A stretch of 64,000 nucleotides of DNA, from NCBI GenBank assembly GCA_947364365.1, contig CANASP010000010.1, forward strand, positions 1-64,000. Reading direction: 5' to 3'. The position numbers and the translations under genes are program-made. Source of the DNA: an uncultured Alistipes sp. (lineage in GTDB: Bacteria > Bacteroidota > Bacteroidia > Bacteroidales > Rikenellaceae). The notes below the pieces were generated by a model, which worked only from the letters and a program-made list of their open reading frames with translations, ran no database searches and was not told where the DNA came from. Each line of letters opens with the position of its first letter. Position 1 is the stretch's first letter. This document shows, in pieces, positions 34,196 through 43,700 of this stretch.

Positions 34196-37100
34196 TCATC
34201 CTGCCCGCTCCACGCTCCCCAGCCGGACGTACCACACGTATCCTTCGACCTCGGTGTAGCCCATCCCGCGCAGCAGATCGAGGTACTCGCCGATCTGGCG
34301 GGCGTAGCGCCCCGGCTCGGGAGTTCCGAACTTGTAGTCGACCACCACGGCTCTTTCGCCGCGGATCATCACGCGGTCGGGGCGTTTGACCGAGCCGCTG
34401 CCCGGCACCACGATTTCGTTTTCGTTGCGTACCTCGTCCCACGCCGTGTCGAACCACTCGCGCACGACGGGGTTTTCCATCGCCCGGTCGATCATCCCGT
34501 GCAGCTGTGCCGCCTCGTCGCCCGCGATGCTCCCGTCGGCCTTCATCCGGTCTACGGCCGCACGGATCTCCTCCTGCGAGGCGGCGTGCTCGAAGGCCCG
34601 GTGCATCAGGATCCCGAAGTTGCGGGGCGAGAGCTCGCGCTCGCCCTCCTCGAAATAGCGCTGCGAGGGGAGCCGCAGCCGCAGTTTCGCCGTGGCGGTG
34701 GGGTAGCCTTCCAGCACCGCGTGGAGGGTCTGCCCGTTTTTGTCGTCGGCCGATACCGGACCCGCGAAGGTGCCGAACTCGAATCGTTCGTACTTCTCCT
34801 CCCGTGTGCAGCGCCCCTCCATGTCGCCGATCCGCACCGTCTGCCCTTCGATCGCGAGGTTCTGCAACAGCAACCCTCCGACCGAGCGTGCCGACCGCTG
34901 CGGGACGAAGATGTGGAGCGATTCGGCCGCGCGCGTCAACGCCACGTAGAGCAGGTTGACGTTGTCCACGTGGGTGTATACCAGCTCGCGGTAGTAGGCC
35001 TCCGAGAACCCCGATTCGGCCATCGCCCTGCGGTAGCGTACCGGGAACCGACCCACGGCGGCCGCCTCGTCGCCGCGGGCCTCGGCCCACACGATGTTCT
35101 GCACGCCGCCGGCCCGCGGGTCGAGCGGCCACGAGCACCACGGGATCACCACCGCGCGGCGTTCCAGCCCTTTGGCCTTGTGGATCGTCGTGATCTCCAC
35201 GGTCGTCTCGCTCCGCTCGATCGTCAGCGAGCGGCGGCATCCCTGCTCGTCCCACCAACGCAGGAAGAGCGGTATGTCGGCGATCCGCGATGCGCCGAAG
35301 GCGATGATCTGCTCGTGCAGCGCCTGGAGATAGGCCGTCTCCGCCGGCCGTTCGCCGAGGCCGTAGCGCATGACGATCCGTTCGAACGCCTCCTCGGGCG
35401 AGAGCAGCCGTATCGAGCGCAGAAAGATGCGCTCCTCCTCTTCCGCGCGGTCGTCGAACGCCCGGCCGAGGTATTGGTTGTAGAGCGCGCGGTGCAGCCG
35501 GTCGTCGGGGTTGAGGGCCAGGCGGAGCGTCGCTGCCACGAAGGTGCAGATGGGGGCGTTGCCCACCACCAGCGCCTCCTGCGTCATCACGTCGAAGCGG
35601 TAGCGCTCCTCGGTGTTGCGCTGCTTGAAGTCGAGCAGTTCGGCCGCCACCTTCGCGCCGTCGTTGGCGCTGCGCACCAGCACCAGGATGTCCGCCGGGC
35701 GGAATCCCGCGTCGAGCAGCCGGCAGATGCGTTCTACGACGGGCGGGCGTTCGTCGAAGGTCTCGATCGCCACATACCCCTCGCTGCGGGCTTTGCGCCG
35801 CGGCTGCTGGGCGTGGTCGCGGTAGGCGTCGGCCAGTGTGTCGCGCAGCTCCGCGACCGCTTCGCCGCTCATCTCCCCGCGCGCCTCCGCCTCCTCGATC
35901 GTGCGGTTGAGCTGGGTGTTGTCCGCCTCGACGAGGCGCGTCATGGCGGCGTTGTTGAACGCCACGACCGTCGGCAGCGACCGCCAGTTCTCGCGCAGGT
36001 CGACCACCTCGGTCTCCTTCGTTCCCAGCGCTTCGCGGGCTCCGGCGTGCAGGATCCGCCAGTCGCCGCCCCGCCAGCGGTAGATCGACTGCTTGATGTC
36101 GCCCACGAGCAGCACCGACGTGTCGGTCGACTGCGCCATGGCGTTGCCGACGAGCGGCAGGAAGTTCTCCCATTCGCGTGCCGACGTGTCCTGGAACTCG
36201 TCGATCATGAACCGTTCGAACCGGTTGCCCACTTTTTCGTAGATGAACGGTGCGTCGTTGCGCCCGATGAATTCCGAGAGCAGGTATTTGGTCTCCGAGA
36301 GCAGCATCGTGTTCTGCTCCTCGCACATGCGCTGCACCTGGGCGTAGAGGTCGCTCAGCAGCGCGAAACTGCGGTAGTTCTCCCGCAGCAGGTCGCTCGT
36401 GTTCCAGCGCCTGACGTTGGCGTCGTAGAGGTCGCACATCTCCCGCAGCATCGGTTGCAGCGCGGCGACGAGCGGTTCGGCGGCCGATCCCTTCGCGCAC
36501 CACCCGTCGGGCGATGCGGCCCGTTTGGCCACGGTCGCCGTGTAGGGCCTGGGCCCCTCCGCCGCCACGGCGTAGAAGTAGTTGGCGAAGCTGCGGCTCT
36601 TGCCCGAGAAATCGGCCGCCGTGCAGCCCGCCGCCGAGATCGTCTCCACGGCGCGTGCCGCCACTTCGCGCATCCGTTGCCGCGTGGTTTCGGCCTCGGC
36701 CGTCGCCGCCCCGACGATGCGTTCCAGCTCCTCGCGCGACCGCGCCGAGGCGAGCGCCTCCTTGTTGCGCTCCTTGAACAGCTCGCCGCCGAGCGAGAGG
36801 ATGCCGTCCCTGACGTCCCACTTGCGCCCTTCCTCGATCCGCTCCTCCACGAAGGCGGTGAGCCAGCGCCTGAGCGCTTCGTCCTCGGTGATCCGCTCGA
36901 CGAGCGTGTCGGCGCTCTTGGTCAGCACCGTGGCGGTCTCGATCTCGACGTTGTAGTCCAGGTCGATGCCCAGCTCCTTGATGAAGGCGCGCAGGATGCG
37001 CTGGAAGAAGGTGTCGATCGTCAGCACCGTGAAACGCGAGTAGTCGTGGAGGATCTTCGCCCGCACCTCCCCCGCGCGGCGGCGCACCGTCCGCTCGTCC

Positions 37101-37333
37101 ATCCGCAGCTCCCGGCACAGGGAGTCGAGGTAGCCGCTCGCGGCGCCCGATGCCAGCGCGTGTATCTCCCTCAGAATGCGCTGCTTCATCTCCTCGGTCG
37201 CCTTGTTGGTGAAGGTCACGGCCAGGATATGGCGGTAGCGTTCGGGGCTTTCCACCGTGTCGCGCACGTATTTGTAGGCCAGCTGGTAGGTTTTTCCCGA
37301 CCCCGCGCTCGCATTCAGAATCTTCGCTCTCAC
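34196..37333 (-). CDS. UvrD/RecB-type helicase-nuclease, AddA-like
   Basis: About 1045 residues. It starts VRAKILNASAGSGKTYQLAY, with Walker A very near the start, then TFTNKATEEMKQRI, the Ia/Ib block TIDTFFQRIL, Walker B FMIDEFQDTS, motif III LLVGDIKQSIYRWRGGD, the V-region TTIHKAKGLERRAVVI and motif VI LLYVALTRAAESL. The C-terminal PD-(D/E)XK nuclease has VVDYKFGTPEP. This is the SF1A helicase-nuclease of an AddAB-type double-strand break resection complex. A GTG start at 37333 places Walker A as usual; an ATG at 37396 would add 21 residues. Its probable AddB-like partner is encoded 0.9 kb away on the other strand, with a DUF2807 gene between. Confidence 0.88.
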   Translation of the reverse strand: MRAKILNASAGSGKTYQLAYKYVRDTVESPERYRHILAVTFTNKATEEMKQRILREIHALASGAASGYLDSLCRELRMDERTVRRRAGEVRAKILHDYSRFTVLTIDTFFQRILRAFIKELGIDLDYNVEIETATVLTKSADTLVERITEDEALRRWLTAFVEERIEEGRKWDVRDGILSLGGELFKERNKEALASARSREELERIVGAATAEAETTRQRMREVAARAVETISAAGCTAADFSGKSRSFANYFYAVAAEGPRPYTATVAKRAASPDGWCAKGSAAEPLVAALQPMLREMCDLYDANVRRWNTSDLLRENYRSFALLSDLYAQVQRMCEEQNTMLLSETKYLLSEFIGRNDAPFIYEKVGNRFERFMIDEFQDTSAREWENFLPLVGNAMAQSTDTSVLLVGDIKQSIYRWRGGDWRILHAGAREALGTKETEVVDLRENWRSLPTVVAFNNAAMTRLVEADNTQLNRTIEEAEARGEMSGEAVAELRDTLADAYRDHAQQPRRKARSEGYVAIETFDERPPVVERICRLLDAGFRPADILVLVRSANDGAKVAAELLDFKQRNTEERYRFDVMTQEALVVGNAPICTFVAATLRLALNPDDRLHRALYNQYLGRAFDDRAEEEERIFLRSIRLLSPEEAFERIVMRYGLGERPAETAYLQALHEQIIAFGASRIADIPLFLRWWDEQGCRRSLTIERSETTVEITTIHKAKGLERRAVVIPWCSWPLDPRAGGVQNIVWAEARGDEAAAVGRFPVRYRRAMAESGFSEAYYRELVYTHVDNVNLLYVALTRAAESLHIFVPQRSARSVGGLLLQNLAIEGQTVRIGDMEGRCTREEKYERFEFGTFAGPVSADDKNGQTLHAVLEGYPTATAKLRLRLPSQRYFEEGERELSPRNFGILMHRAFEHAASQEEIRAAVDRMKADGSIAGDEAAQLHGMIDRAMENPVVREWFDTAWDEVRNENEIVVPGSGSVKRPDRVMIRGERAVVVDYKFGTPEPGRYARQIGEYLDLLRGMGYTEVEGYVWYVRLGSVERAG

Positions 37334-37445
37334 TCTTCCGGTTTTTCTTTGATCGTCGGGTAAATGTACGAAACAAATCGCGAACGATGATCGCATTTCG
37401 CCGGAATTTTGTAAATTAGCCGACGAATTGACAAACCCGAAGAGG

Positions 37446-38183
37446 ATGAAAAAACTGATTTTGAGCCTCGCGGCGCTCTTCGCCGCAGGTGCGCTCTGTG
37501 CGCAGACTTCCGTAGATACGGCCGCAGCAGGCGCGGCGGAGAACGTCGCTGCCGGCGAGAAAAGCGAGTGGCTGTCGGCCTTCACGTCGATCGACGTGCG
37601 CGGTCCGATTCTCGTGCGCCTGGTGCGCGTTCCCGAAACCGAGGCCCCGAAGATCGTCTACGACACCAAGGGTTGCACGACCTCGAAGTTCCGAGCCGAG
37701 GTCAAGGAGAAGGTGCTGCGCATCTCCGAGCGGGCCGACGCCCACCGCGAGGAGCGCACGACGGTGACGGTCTACTACAACACGCTGGAGTCGCTTCTCG
37801 CCTCCGACGCCACGGTGCGTTTCGACGCCACCTTCTCCGCCGTGCTGTTCGATCTGCGGCTCGAAGGTCAGGCGCTGGTCGAGGGCGACGTCGACATCCG
37901 CGATCTCGACGTCGACGCTTCGGGCAAGTGCCGGGCTACGCTGTCGGGCCGCGTCGACTACCTCACCCTGGCGCTCTCTACGGGCGACATGTCCTGCTAC
38001 GGCCTCGAAGTCAAGTCGCTTCAGGCCAACGTGTCGGGCTCGGGCAAGGCCGAGTTCCGCGTGACCGAGCGCCTCGTGTCGCGCACCACGACGGGGGGCA
38101 AGGTCGGCTACAAGGGCACCCCCTCGATCGTGCGCGACGCCTCGAAGTTCATGGGCGGAGGCACGGTCAACGTCGAACAATGA
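37446..38183 (+). CDS. Exported DUF2807 (head GIN) domain protein
   Basis: 245 residues. The signal peptide (LILSLAALFAAGALCAQ) is followed by a DUF2807/GIN-type right-handed beta-helical domain. FTSIDVRGPILVRLVR is the family's opening (F-x-x-I-x-V-x-G-x-x-x-V), and VDIRDLDVDASGKCRATLSG, YLTLALSTGDMSCYGLEVKS and LQANVSGSGKAEFRV are the repeating strands. In Bacteroidota these are common exported proteins of unknown role, sometimes called auto-transporter adhesin heads. It is divergent from the addA-like gene and 13 bp upstream of the addB-like gene. The ATG at 37446 opens on the signal peptide. Confidence 0.8.
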   Translation: MKKLILSLAALFAAGALCAQTSVDTAAAGAAENVAAGEKSEWLSAFTSIDVRGPILVRLVRVPETEAPKIVYDTKGCTTSKFRAEVKEKVLRISERADAHREERTTVTVYYNTLESLLASDATVRFDATFSAVLFDLRLEGQALVEGDVDIRDLDVDASGKCRATLSGRVDYLTLALSTGDMSCYGLEVKSLQANVSGSGKAEFRVTERLVSRTTTGGKVGYKGTPSIVRDASKFMGGGTVNVEQ

Positions 38184-38196
38184 TCCGCGCGGGCCG

Positions 38197-41040
38197 ATGA
38201 AGAGCTTTCTGGCGGAGGTGGCGGCCGATCTCTACGGCCGTTACGGCGAGGCATTGTCCCGGCGGTCGATGCTCTTTCCGTCGCGCCGTGCCCGGCTTTT
38301 CTTCACCGACGCCCTCTCGGCCATCGCCCGACGCCCGATGTGGCAGCCCCGGTGGGTGGCCATCGACGAACTGATGGAGGAGGTCTCGGGGCTGCATGTC
38401 GCCGATCGCCTGCGCCTCATCACCGAACTCTACAAGGTCTATTCGCGCTATCATACCGAGACCTTCGACAAGTTCTATTTCTGGGGCGAGATGCTGCTCG
38501 CCGATTTCGACACGATCGACAAATACCTCGTCGATGCCGGCCAGCTCTTTCGTAACCTTTCGGATATCAAGGAGATCGAGGCCGACATCTCCTATCTCAC
38601 GCCGCGTCAGCTCCAGATCCTCAAGTTTTGGTCGACCCTGGGGCCCGAAGCCGATCTTTCGGAGGAGAAACGCCGTTTTCTGGCTCTCTGGCGCACGCTG
38701 GGACCCATCTACGAGGCCTATCGCGCGCGTCTGGCCGAGCTGGGCATCGCCTACGGCGGGATGGTCCAGCGGGCCGCGGCCGAACGCATCCGCGCGGGGG
38801 GCTTCGCCTTCGCCGAACCCCGCAGCTTCGTCGTCGCGGGCTTCAATGCGCTTTCCGAGTGCGAGAAGGAGCTCTTCCGTCTGCTGGCTTCGGCGGCCGA
38901 TACCGATTTTTATTGGGACTACGACGACTATTATGCCGCCGCTGCGGAGCAGGAGGCCGGTATGTTCGTCCGTACGAATCTTGCGTCGTTTCCCGCTTCG
39001 GGAGCCGTCACCCACGACAACATGGCGCGCCCCAAGCGGCTGACGGCCGTGGCTGCCGCCTCGAATGCCGTCCAGTGCAAGTATGTCGCCGGGATTCTCC
39101 GCCGCCTGGCCGCCGAACACGGCGCGCTGGGCAAGGAGACCGCCATCGTGCTGACCGACGAGAACCTGCTGCTGCCGCTGCTCTACGCCTTGCCCGAGGA
39201 GTTGGGCGCGGTCAATGTCACGATGGGGTTCCCGCTGAAGCAGAGCCTGGCCTACACCTTCGTCGAGCGTCTGCTGGAGTTGCAGGCCCACCGCCGCAAG
39301 CGGGGCGACGGCTGCACGTTCTACCATGCCGACGCCGTGGGGCTGCTCGCGCATCCCTATGTGGCCGAATGCGACGCCTCGCTGACGCGCTCGATGCAGG
39401 AGCGCATCGTCGAGGAGCGCCGCATCGCCATCGACGCCGCGTGGCTGGGGCGCAACGAACTGCTCGCTACGCTCTTCTCGCCGGCCGGCGACTGGCGGTT
39501 GCTCTCCGACTACCTGCTGCGCGTCGTCGCAGCCGTCGCGCGACGCCCCTACGAGGGCGACGACGCCCGGCAGCGCGTCGAGTTTCTGGCGCTGCTCTCC
39601 GAGGAGCTCGTCAAGTTGCGCAATGCGCTCGACGGCTGCGACGTCGACCTCTCGAACGAGGTCTACGCCTCGCTCGTGCGTCGTCACCTCCAGACCCTGC
39701 GCATCCCCTACGAGGGCGAACCGCTCCAGGGGGTGCAGGTCATGGGTATCCTCGAAACCCGCAACCTCGATTTCCGCCACGTCATCATCCTCTCGATGAA
39801 CGACGACAACTTTCCCGGCAACCGGCTGGCGCAGGCGTCGTTCATCCCCTATAACCTCCGTGCGGCCTTCTCGCTGCCTACGCCCGAGCACCACGAGGGG
39901 GTCTACGCCTACTATTTCTACCGGTTGATCCAGCGGGCCGAGACGGTCGACATGCTCTATTGCGCCCATGCCGACGACAAGTCCACGGGCGAGGCGAGCC
40001 GCTACATCCACCAGCTCGACTACGAAAGCGGCTTCCCCGTCGGCAAGGTCGAGGTCGGCGTCGATGTCAATCCGCTGCGGATCCCGCCCGTCGAGGTGGT
40101 CAAGGACGCGCAGGTGATGGAGCGGCTGGAGCGCTTCGTCGATCCCGAGTCGAAAGCCACGCTCTCGCCGACCGCCTTTTTCCGCTACGTCGCCTGCCCC
40201 CTGCGCTTCTATTTCCATTCCATCGCTCGTCTCGAGACCGACGACGAACTGGCCGAGGAGGTCGATGCCCCGATGTTCGGAACGATTCTCCATGCCGCCG
40301 TGCAGCGGCTCTATGCCGGCATCGAAGGCGAGGCACACCCCGGCGAGACGCTGCGCGCACTGTTGCGCACCGATGCCGTGGCTCGTGCCGTCGCCGGGGC
40401 GATCAACGAACATTGGCTGCGCGATGCGTCGGCCACCGACGCCGACTATACGGGCAATCTGCTGCTCGTGCGCGAGATCGTCGTGCGCTACCTGCGGGGC
40501 GGGGTCGTCCCCTACGATGCCGCCCACGATGCCTTCGCGGTCTGCGGCATCGAGCGCAATGTCGCCTGCGAGTTTCCGTTCCGCAGCGCGGGCCGCGAGC
40601 TGCGGATGAAGTTCGCGGGAATCGCCGACCGCATCGATTCGCTCGACGACGGCACGTTGCGCGTGGTCGACTACAAGACCGGCTCGCCCCATCTGGAGTT
40701 CGCAGGTGTCGAGAGCCTCTTCACCGGCGAGGGACGCCACCGTCTCTCCAATATCCTCCAGACGCTGCTCTATTCGATGATGCTCTACCGGGTCGAGGGG
40801 CGTGATGTCGAGCCGGCGCTCTACTACGTGCGGGCGATGCACCGTCCCGACTATTCGCCCCGGCTCGACGACCGAGGCGACGGCGTGTGCGGTGCCCGCT
40901 ATTCGTTCTATGCCGACCGTTTCGAAAGGCTGCTGCGGGAGACGCTGGCCGAACTCTACGATCCGTCGGTCCCGTTCCGCCCGTGCGACGATCCCGACAC
41001 CTGCACCTTCTGCGACTTCAACGTGATCTGCAAGCGGTAG
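38197..41040 (+). CDS. PD-(D/E)XK nuclease with Fe-S cysteines, AddB-like
   Basis: 947 residues. The N-terminal two-thirds is an inactivated helicase-like region (starting SMLFPSRRARLFFTDALS, with EKELFRLL and ETAIVLTDENLLLPLLYALP). The C-terminus is the nuclease: CPLRFYFHSIARLE begins it and VVDYKTGSPHLE is the catalytic D-x-K motif. The four Cys ligands of an iron-sulfur cluster are C in CPLRF and the trio in DTCTFCDFNVICKR (C-x2-C-x5-C) at the very end, the arrangement of AddB/Cas4-type nucleases. It probably works with the AddA-like protein in recombinational repair. Co-transcription with the DUF2807 gene is likely (13-bp gap). Confidence 0.88.
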   Translation: MKSFLAEVAADLYGRYGEALSRRSMLFPSRRARLFFTDALSAIARRPMWQPRWVAIDELMEEVSGLHVADRLRLITELYKVYSRYHTETFDKFYFWGEMLLADFDTIDKYLVDAGQLFRNLSDIKEIEADISYLTPRQLQILKFWSTLGPEADLSEEKRRFLALWRTLGPIYEAYRARLAELGIAYGGMVQRAAAERIRAGGFAFAEPRSFVVAGFNALSECEKELFRLLASAADTDFYWDYDDYYAAAAEQEAGMFVRTNLASFPASGAVTHDNMARPKRLTAVAAASNAVQCKYVAGILRRLAAEHGALGKETAIVLTDENLLLPLLYALPEELGAVNVTMGFPLKQSLAYTFVERLLELQAHRRKRGDGCTFYHADAVGLLAHPYVAECDASLTRSMQERIVEERRIAIDAAWLGRNELLATLFSPAGDWRLLSDYLLRVVAAVARRPYEGDDARQRVEFLALLSEELVKLRNALDGCDVDLSNEVYASLVRRHLQTLRIPYEGEPLQGVQVMGILETRNLDFRHVIILSMNDDNFPGNRLAQASFIPYNLRAAFSLPTPEHHEGVYAYYFYRLIQRAETVDMLYCAHADDKSTGEASRYIHQLDYESGFPVGKVEVGVDVNPLRIPPVEVVKDAQVMERLERFVDPESKATLSPTAFFRYVACPLRFYFHSIARLETDDELAEEVDAPMFGTILHAAVQRLYAGIEGEAHPGETLRALLRTDAVARAVAGAINEHWLRDASATDADYTGNLLLVREIVVRYLRGGVVPYDAAHDAFAVCGIERNVACEFPFRSAGRELRMKFAGIADRIDSLDDGTLRVVDYKTGSPHLEFAGVESLFTGEGRHRLSNILQTLLYSMMLYRVEGRDVEPALYYVRAMHRPDYSPRLDDRGDGVCGARYSFYADRFERLLRETLAELYDPSVPFRPCDDPDTCTFCDFNVICKR

Positions 41041-41058
41041 GGGCGGCCTGTCGTGTGA

Positions 41059-41653
41059 TTATAAGGAGACCTTGAAATACCCCGCGCCGCTGCGCCGCGC
41101 GGCTTCGAGGCCGATAGCCGAATCCTCGAATACGAGCGTCTCGCCGGGCGTGCACCCCTCGCGGCGCATCGCCTCGAGGAAACACTCCGGGTCGGGCTTG
41201 GGCCGCACGACGTCGGCACCCGACAGAATCCCGTCGACACACCCCTCCGGAGCCTCCTCGTCGCCCGGGCCGCCGATTCCCAGGTGGCGCATCGCCGTTG
41301 TCGATGTTGGCGCGGCTTCCCGTCGAGACGATCCACACGCGGCCGCCCGCGGTGCGGAACTGCCGGCAGAACGACCACAGCGGACGGTTGAGGCGCACGG
41401 TGTCGAAATAGGTGGGGTAGAGGGCGATCTTGCGCAGCCGCAGCCGTTCGCGCTCGGCCGGGTCGGCGATCCCGTAGCGGGTGAGAAACTCGTCGCACCG
41501 CATCCCGAACCAGCGTGCGGCATACTCCTCCTCGGTGAGCGCATAGCCGCTCTCCGCGAGCGCCGCGATGTAGGCCAGCGCATTGGCGCGCCGCGTGTCG
41601 GCCAGCGTGCCGTCGAAGTCGAGCAGGAGCAGTCGGATGCGTTCGCCCGCCAT
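41059..41653 (-). pseudogene. HAD-superfamily hydrolase, broken by a one-base frameshift
   Basis: Two frames together make a complete 197-residue beta-phosphoglucomutase-like HAD phosphatase. The first frame gives motif I (LLLLDFDGTLADT) and motif II (VWIVSTGSRANIDN). The second gives AMRHLGIGG, motif III with Lys (VRPKPDPECF) and motif IV (LVFEDSAIGLEAA), ending at 41059. The switch needs removal of one base at about 41295-41296 (between DN and AM). All catalytic motifs are intact, so the break is recent or a sequencing error. It starts 1 bp after the M23 peptidase stop and would be the last gene of that operon. No other interruption is seen. Confidence 0.8.
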
Positions 41654-41654
41654 G

Positions 41655-42602
41655 TCAGTCGAAGGATTGCATGCCCGTCTGCGCGATGCGGATCATGCGC
41701 TGGTACTCCGAGGGCGAAAGTTCCATGAAGAAGTAGTGGATCGGGTCGACGCGCATGCCGTTCTGCCGCACCTCGTAGTGGAGGTGGGGGGCCAGCGAGA
41801 GACCCGTGTCGCCCGACAGGGCGATGATGTCGCCGCGCCGCACACGCTGCCCCTTGCGCACCAGGATCCGGCTCAGGTGGCCGTAGAGGGTCTCGTATCC
41901 GTATCCGTGGTCGATCGTCACGGTCTGTCCCGAGGTCGAGTTGCGCGCGGCGACGTTCGCCACCACGCCGTCGGCCGTGGCGAAGACGCGCGAACCTTCG
42001 GGGATCGTATAGTCGACGCCCTGGTGCGACTTGAGCGTCTTGAAGAAGGGGTGGAAGCGCATGCCGTAGGAGGCCGTGAGCAGCGTCAGCTGTTTGTTGA
42101 GCACGGGCTGGATGGCGGGGATGTAGTCGATGCGCCGCCCCGCGGTGTCGATGCGCCGTTGCAGGTCGAGGTACGAGGCGTTGAGCGCCGTGAGCCGCTC
42201 CTCCAGTTCGTCGGTTCGCCGCCGCAGCTCGCGCCGCAGCTGGCGCGACGAGCGTCCGATGATCTGCTCGTAGGAGGCGGCCTGCGACCGGTCGTCGGCA
42301 TCGAGGTCGTAAGGCTCCGATTCGAACAGCGTGCGGAAGACGCCCCGGTCGCGCTCCGCGAGGTTGTCCAGCACCGTCGAGAGCGTGTCGTAACGCGCCG
42401 CGAGCCGCTCGTATTCGTCGCGCAACGTGTCGGTCGCGTGTTTCATTTCGTACTCGACGGGCGTGTCGAAGAAGAACGAGAAACCGATATAATAAAGTAT
42501 CGCCATGCCCAGCCCGGCGAGCAGGTGGACCGTGGCGCGTATCGTGCGCTGCTTGATGCGCTTGCGGCGGCGCAGTCGGGCGAGGTCTTTCTTTCCGGCC
42601 AT
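41655..42602 (-). CDS. M23-family murein endopeptidase, membrane-anchored (first copy)
   Basis: 315 residues. Basic N-terminus (KKDLARLRRRKRIKQ), one membrane helix (about 26-45), a coiled coil of about 100 residues (LRDEYERLAARYDTLSTVLD and on), then an M23 (LytM) domain at about 195-300. The zinc ligands are in KSHQGVDYT (H-x3-D) and HLHYEVR (H-x-H), with GDTGLSLAPH between. All ligands are present, so it is probably active. Such enzymes cut peptide cross-links in peptidoglycan during growth or division. It is the downstream member of a pair with the next gene, 4 bp apart. Confidence 0.88.
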   Translation of the reverse strand: MAGKKDLARLRRRKRIKQRTIRATVHLLAGLGMAILYYIGFSFFFDTPVEYEMKHATDTLRDEYERLAARYDTLSTVLDNLAERDRGVFRTLFESEPYDLDADDRSQAASYEQIIGRSSRQLRRELRRRTDELEERLTALNASYLDLQRRIDTAGRRIDYIPAIQPVLNKQLTLLTASYGMRFHPFFKTLKSHQGVDYTIPEGSRVFATADGVVANVAARNSTSGQTVTIDHGYGYETLYGHLSRILVRKGQRVRRGDIIALSGDTGLSLAPHLHYEVRQNGMRVDPIHYFFMELSPSEYQRMIRIAQTGMQSFD

Positions 42603-42606
42603 ACCT

Positions 42607-43623
42607 TTAGAACGATTCGTAGTTTGTTTCGCGCATCTTGCTCATGAGCTCCTCGTACTCCTCGGCGGTCATGTTGCGGTTGAAATAGTTCACCGGATTG
42701 ACCGGCGTGCCCTTGTGGATCACCTCGTAGTGGAGGTGGGGGCCCTTCGACAATCCCGTGTTGCCCGTCAGGGCGATGAGCTGGCCGCGCGCGACGCGCT
42801 GGCCGGGCTCCACGAGCACCTTGTCCAGGTGGGCGTAGCGGGTCTTGTAGCCGAACTCGTGGTCGAGCAGCACCATTCTCCCGTAGCCGCCGTTGTAGCC
42901 GCGTCCGTCGGCGATCTCCACCGTCGCGTCGCCCGTGGCGAAGACGGGCGTGCCGCGGTCGCAGCCGAAGTCGACGCCCTTGTGGGGGCGCGTGTAGCCC
43001 AGCACGGGGTGGAAGCGCCGGTAGGTGAAGGCGCCGATGTGGTTGCCGTGCAGTGCCTTGCGGTCGATGGGCCAGATCGCCGGGATCGCCGAGGCCAGCT
43101 GCTCCTTGTTGCGCGTGAGCTGCTGCAACTCGTCCATCGAGCGCGATTCGAGGTAGAGTTCCCGCGCCAGGGCGTCGAGCTGCTGCCAGGTGGGCACCAT
43201 CAGCCGCGCGAACTCGTCGCCGGCCAGCGCGTCGTATTTCGAAGCGGGGTAGGGCTGCCATACCCCTTCGATCGCGAGCGTGTCGGTGCCGAAGAGCGAG
43301 CGGTAGACGTGGTTGTCGCGGTGGCGGATGGCGTCGAGCCGGCGGTGGGCCGTGCGGATCCGTTCCTGGAGGATGCGGTAGCGGATCACCAGTTCGCGGT
43401 TGTCGCGGTTGATCCGGTACATCTTGGGCGTGTAGAAAAAGTAGGAGAAGAGGACGTTCACCACCGACACGAACAGGAAACCCAGGATCACCTTGCGGAT
43501 CGTGCGGTAGACGCGCAGCCGCAAGGTCACGGCCGACACCTCGTCCGCCGATCCCCCTCCGGCCGCCGCCCGGGGGGCGTTGCCGTGCTTCCGCTCGTCG
43601 CTCGTCATTCGAAAAAACTCCAT
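42607..43623 (-). CDS. M23-family murein endopeptidase, membrane-anchored (second copy)
   Basis: About 338 residues. It has the same plan as the first copy: basic N-terminus, membrane helix (about 49-67, KVILGFLFVSVVNVLFSYFF), helical region, and M23 domain. The ligands are in RPHKGVDFG (H-x3-D) and HLHYEVIHKG (H-x-H). The two paralogs share the ending pattern VxPxxYF and were probably made by duplication. Two start codons are possible: the ATG at 43623 and one at 43608; the -7 promoter element (43633-43640) fits either. It shares a compact divergent promoter region with alaS. Confidence 0.85.
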   Translation of the reverse strand: MEFFRMTSDERKHGNAPRAAAGGGSADEVSAVTLRLRVYRTIRKVILGFLFVSVVNVLFSYFFYTPKMYRINRDNRELVIRYRILQERIRTAHRRLDAIRHRDNHVYRSLFGTDTLAIEGVWQPYPASKYDALAGDEFARLMVPTWQQLDALARELYLESRSMDELQQLTRNKEQLASAIPAIWPIDRKALHGNHIGAFTYRRFHPVLGYTRPHKGVDFGCDRGTPVFATGDATVEIADGRGYNGGYGRMVLLDHEFGYKTRYAHLDKVLVEPGQRVARGQLIALTGNTGLSKGPHLHYEVIHKGTPVNPVNYFNRNMTAEEYEELMSKMRETNYESF

Positions 43624-43632
43624 TGATTCGTG

Positions 43633-43664
43633 CAAATTTAGCGTAAATTGTGTAATTTTGCAAC
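43633..43664 (-). promoter_or_regulatory. Promoter of the M23 peptidase pair
   Basis: On the minus strand TAAATTTG (43633-43640), with GTTG at 43661-43664 as a possible -33, spacer 20 bp. The -33 site abuts the divergent alaS -7 element. Confidence 0.6.
43653..43660 (+). promoter_or_regulatory. Promoter -7 element of alaS
   Basis: TAATTTTG, exact TAnnTTTG match, 41 bp before the alaS start. It lies within 13 bp of the M23 -7 element on the other strand. Confidence 0.6.
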
Positions 43665-43700
43665 CCGGGTTACCAACGAAAAAACAAGACAAAACGATAT

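Noticed and set aside
32280-37376. A single open frame of about 1,700 codons on the minus strand
   Set aside because: Only its last 240 codons (MBL-fold hydrolase) look like protein; the rest lies antisense or out of frame to the AddA-like gene. It is Arg/Ala/Gly-rich as expected of a GC-bias shadow.
41059-41653. Programmed ribosomal frameshift in the HAD gene
   Set aside because: No slippery heptamer or downstream structure is apparent at 41290-41300; a plain one-base insertion explains it.
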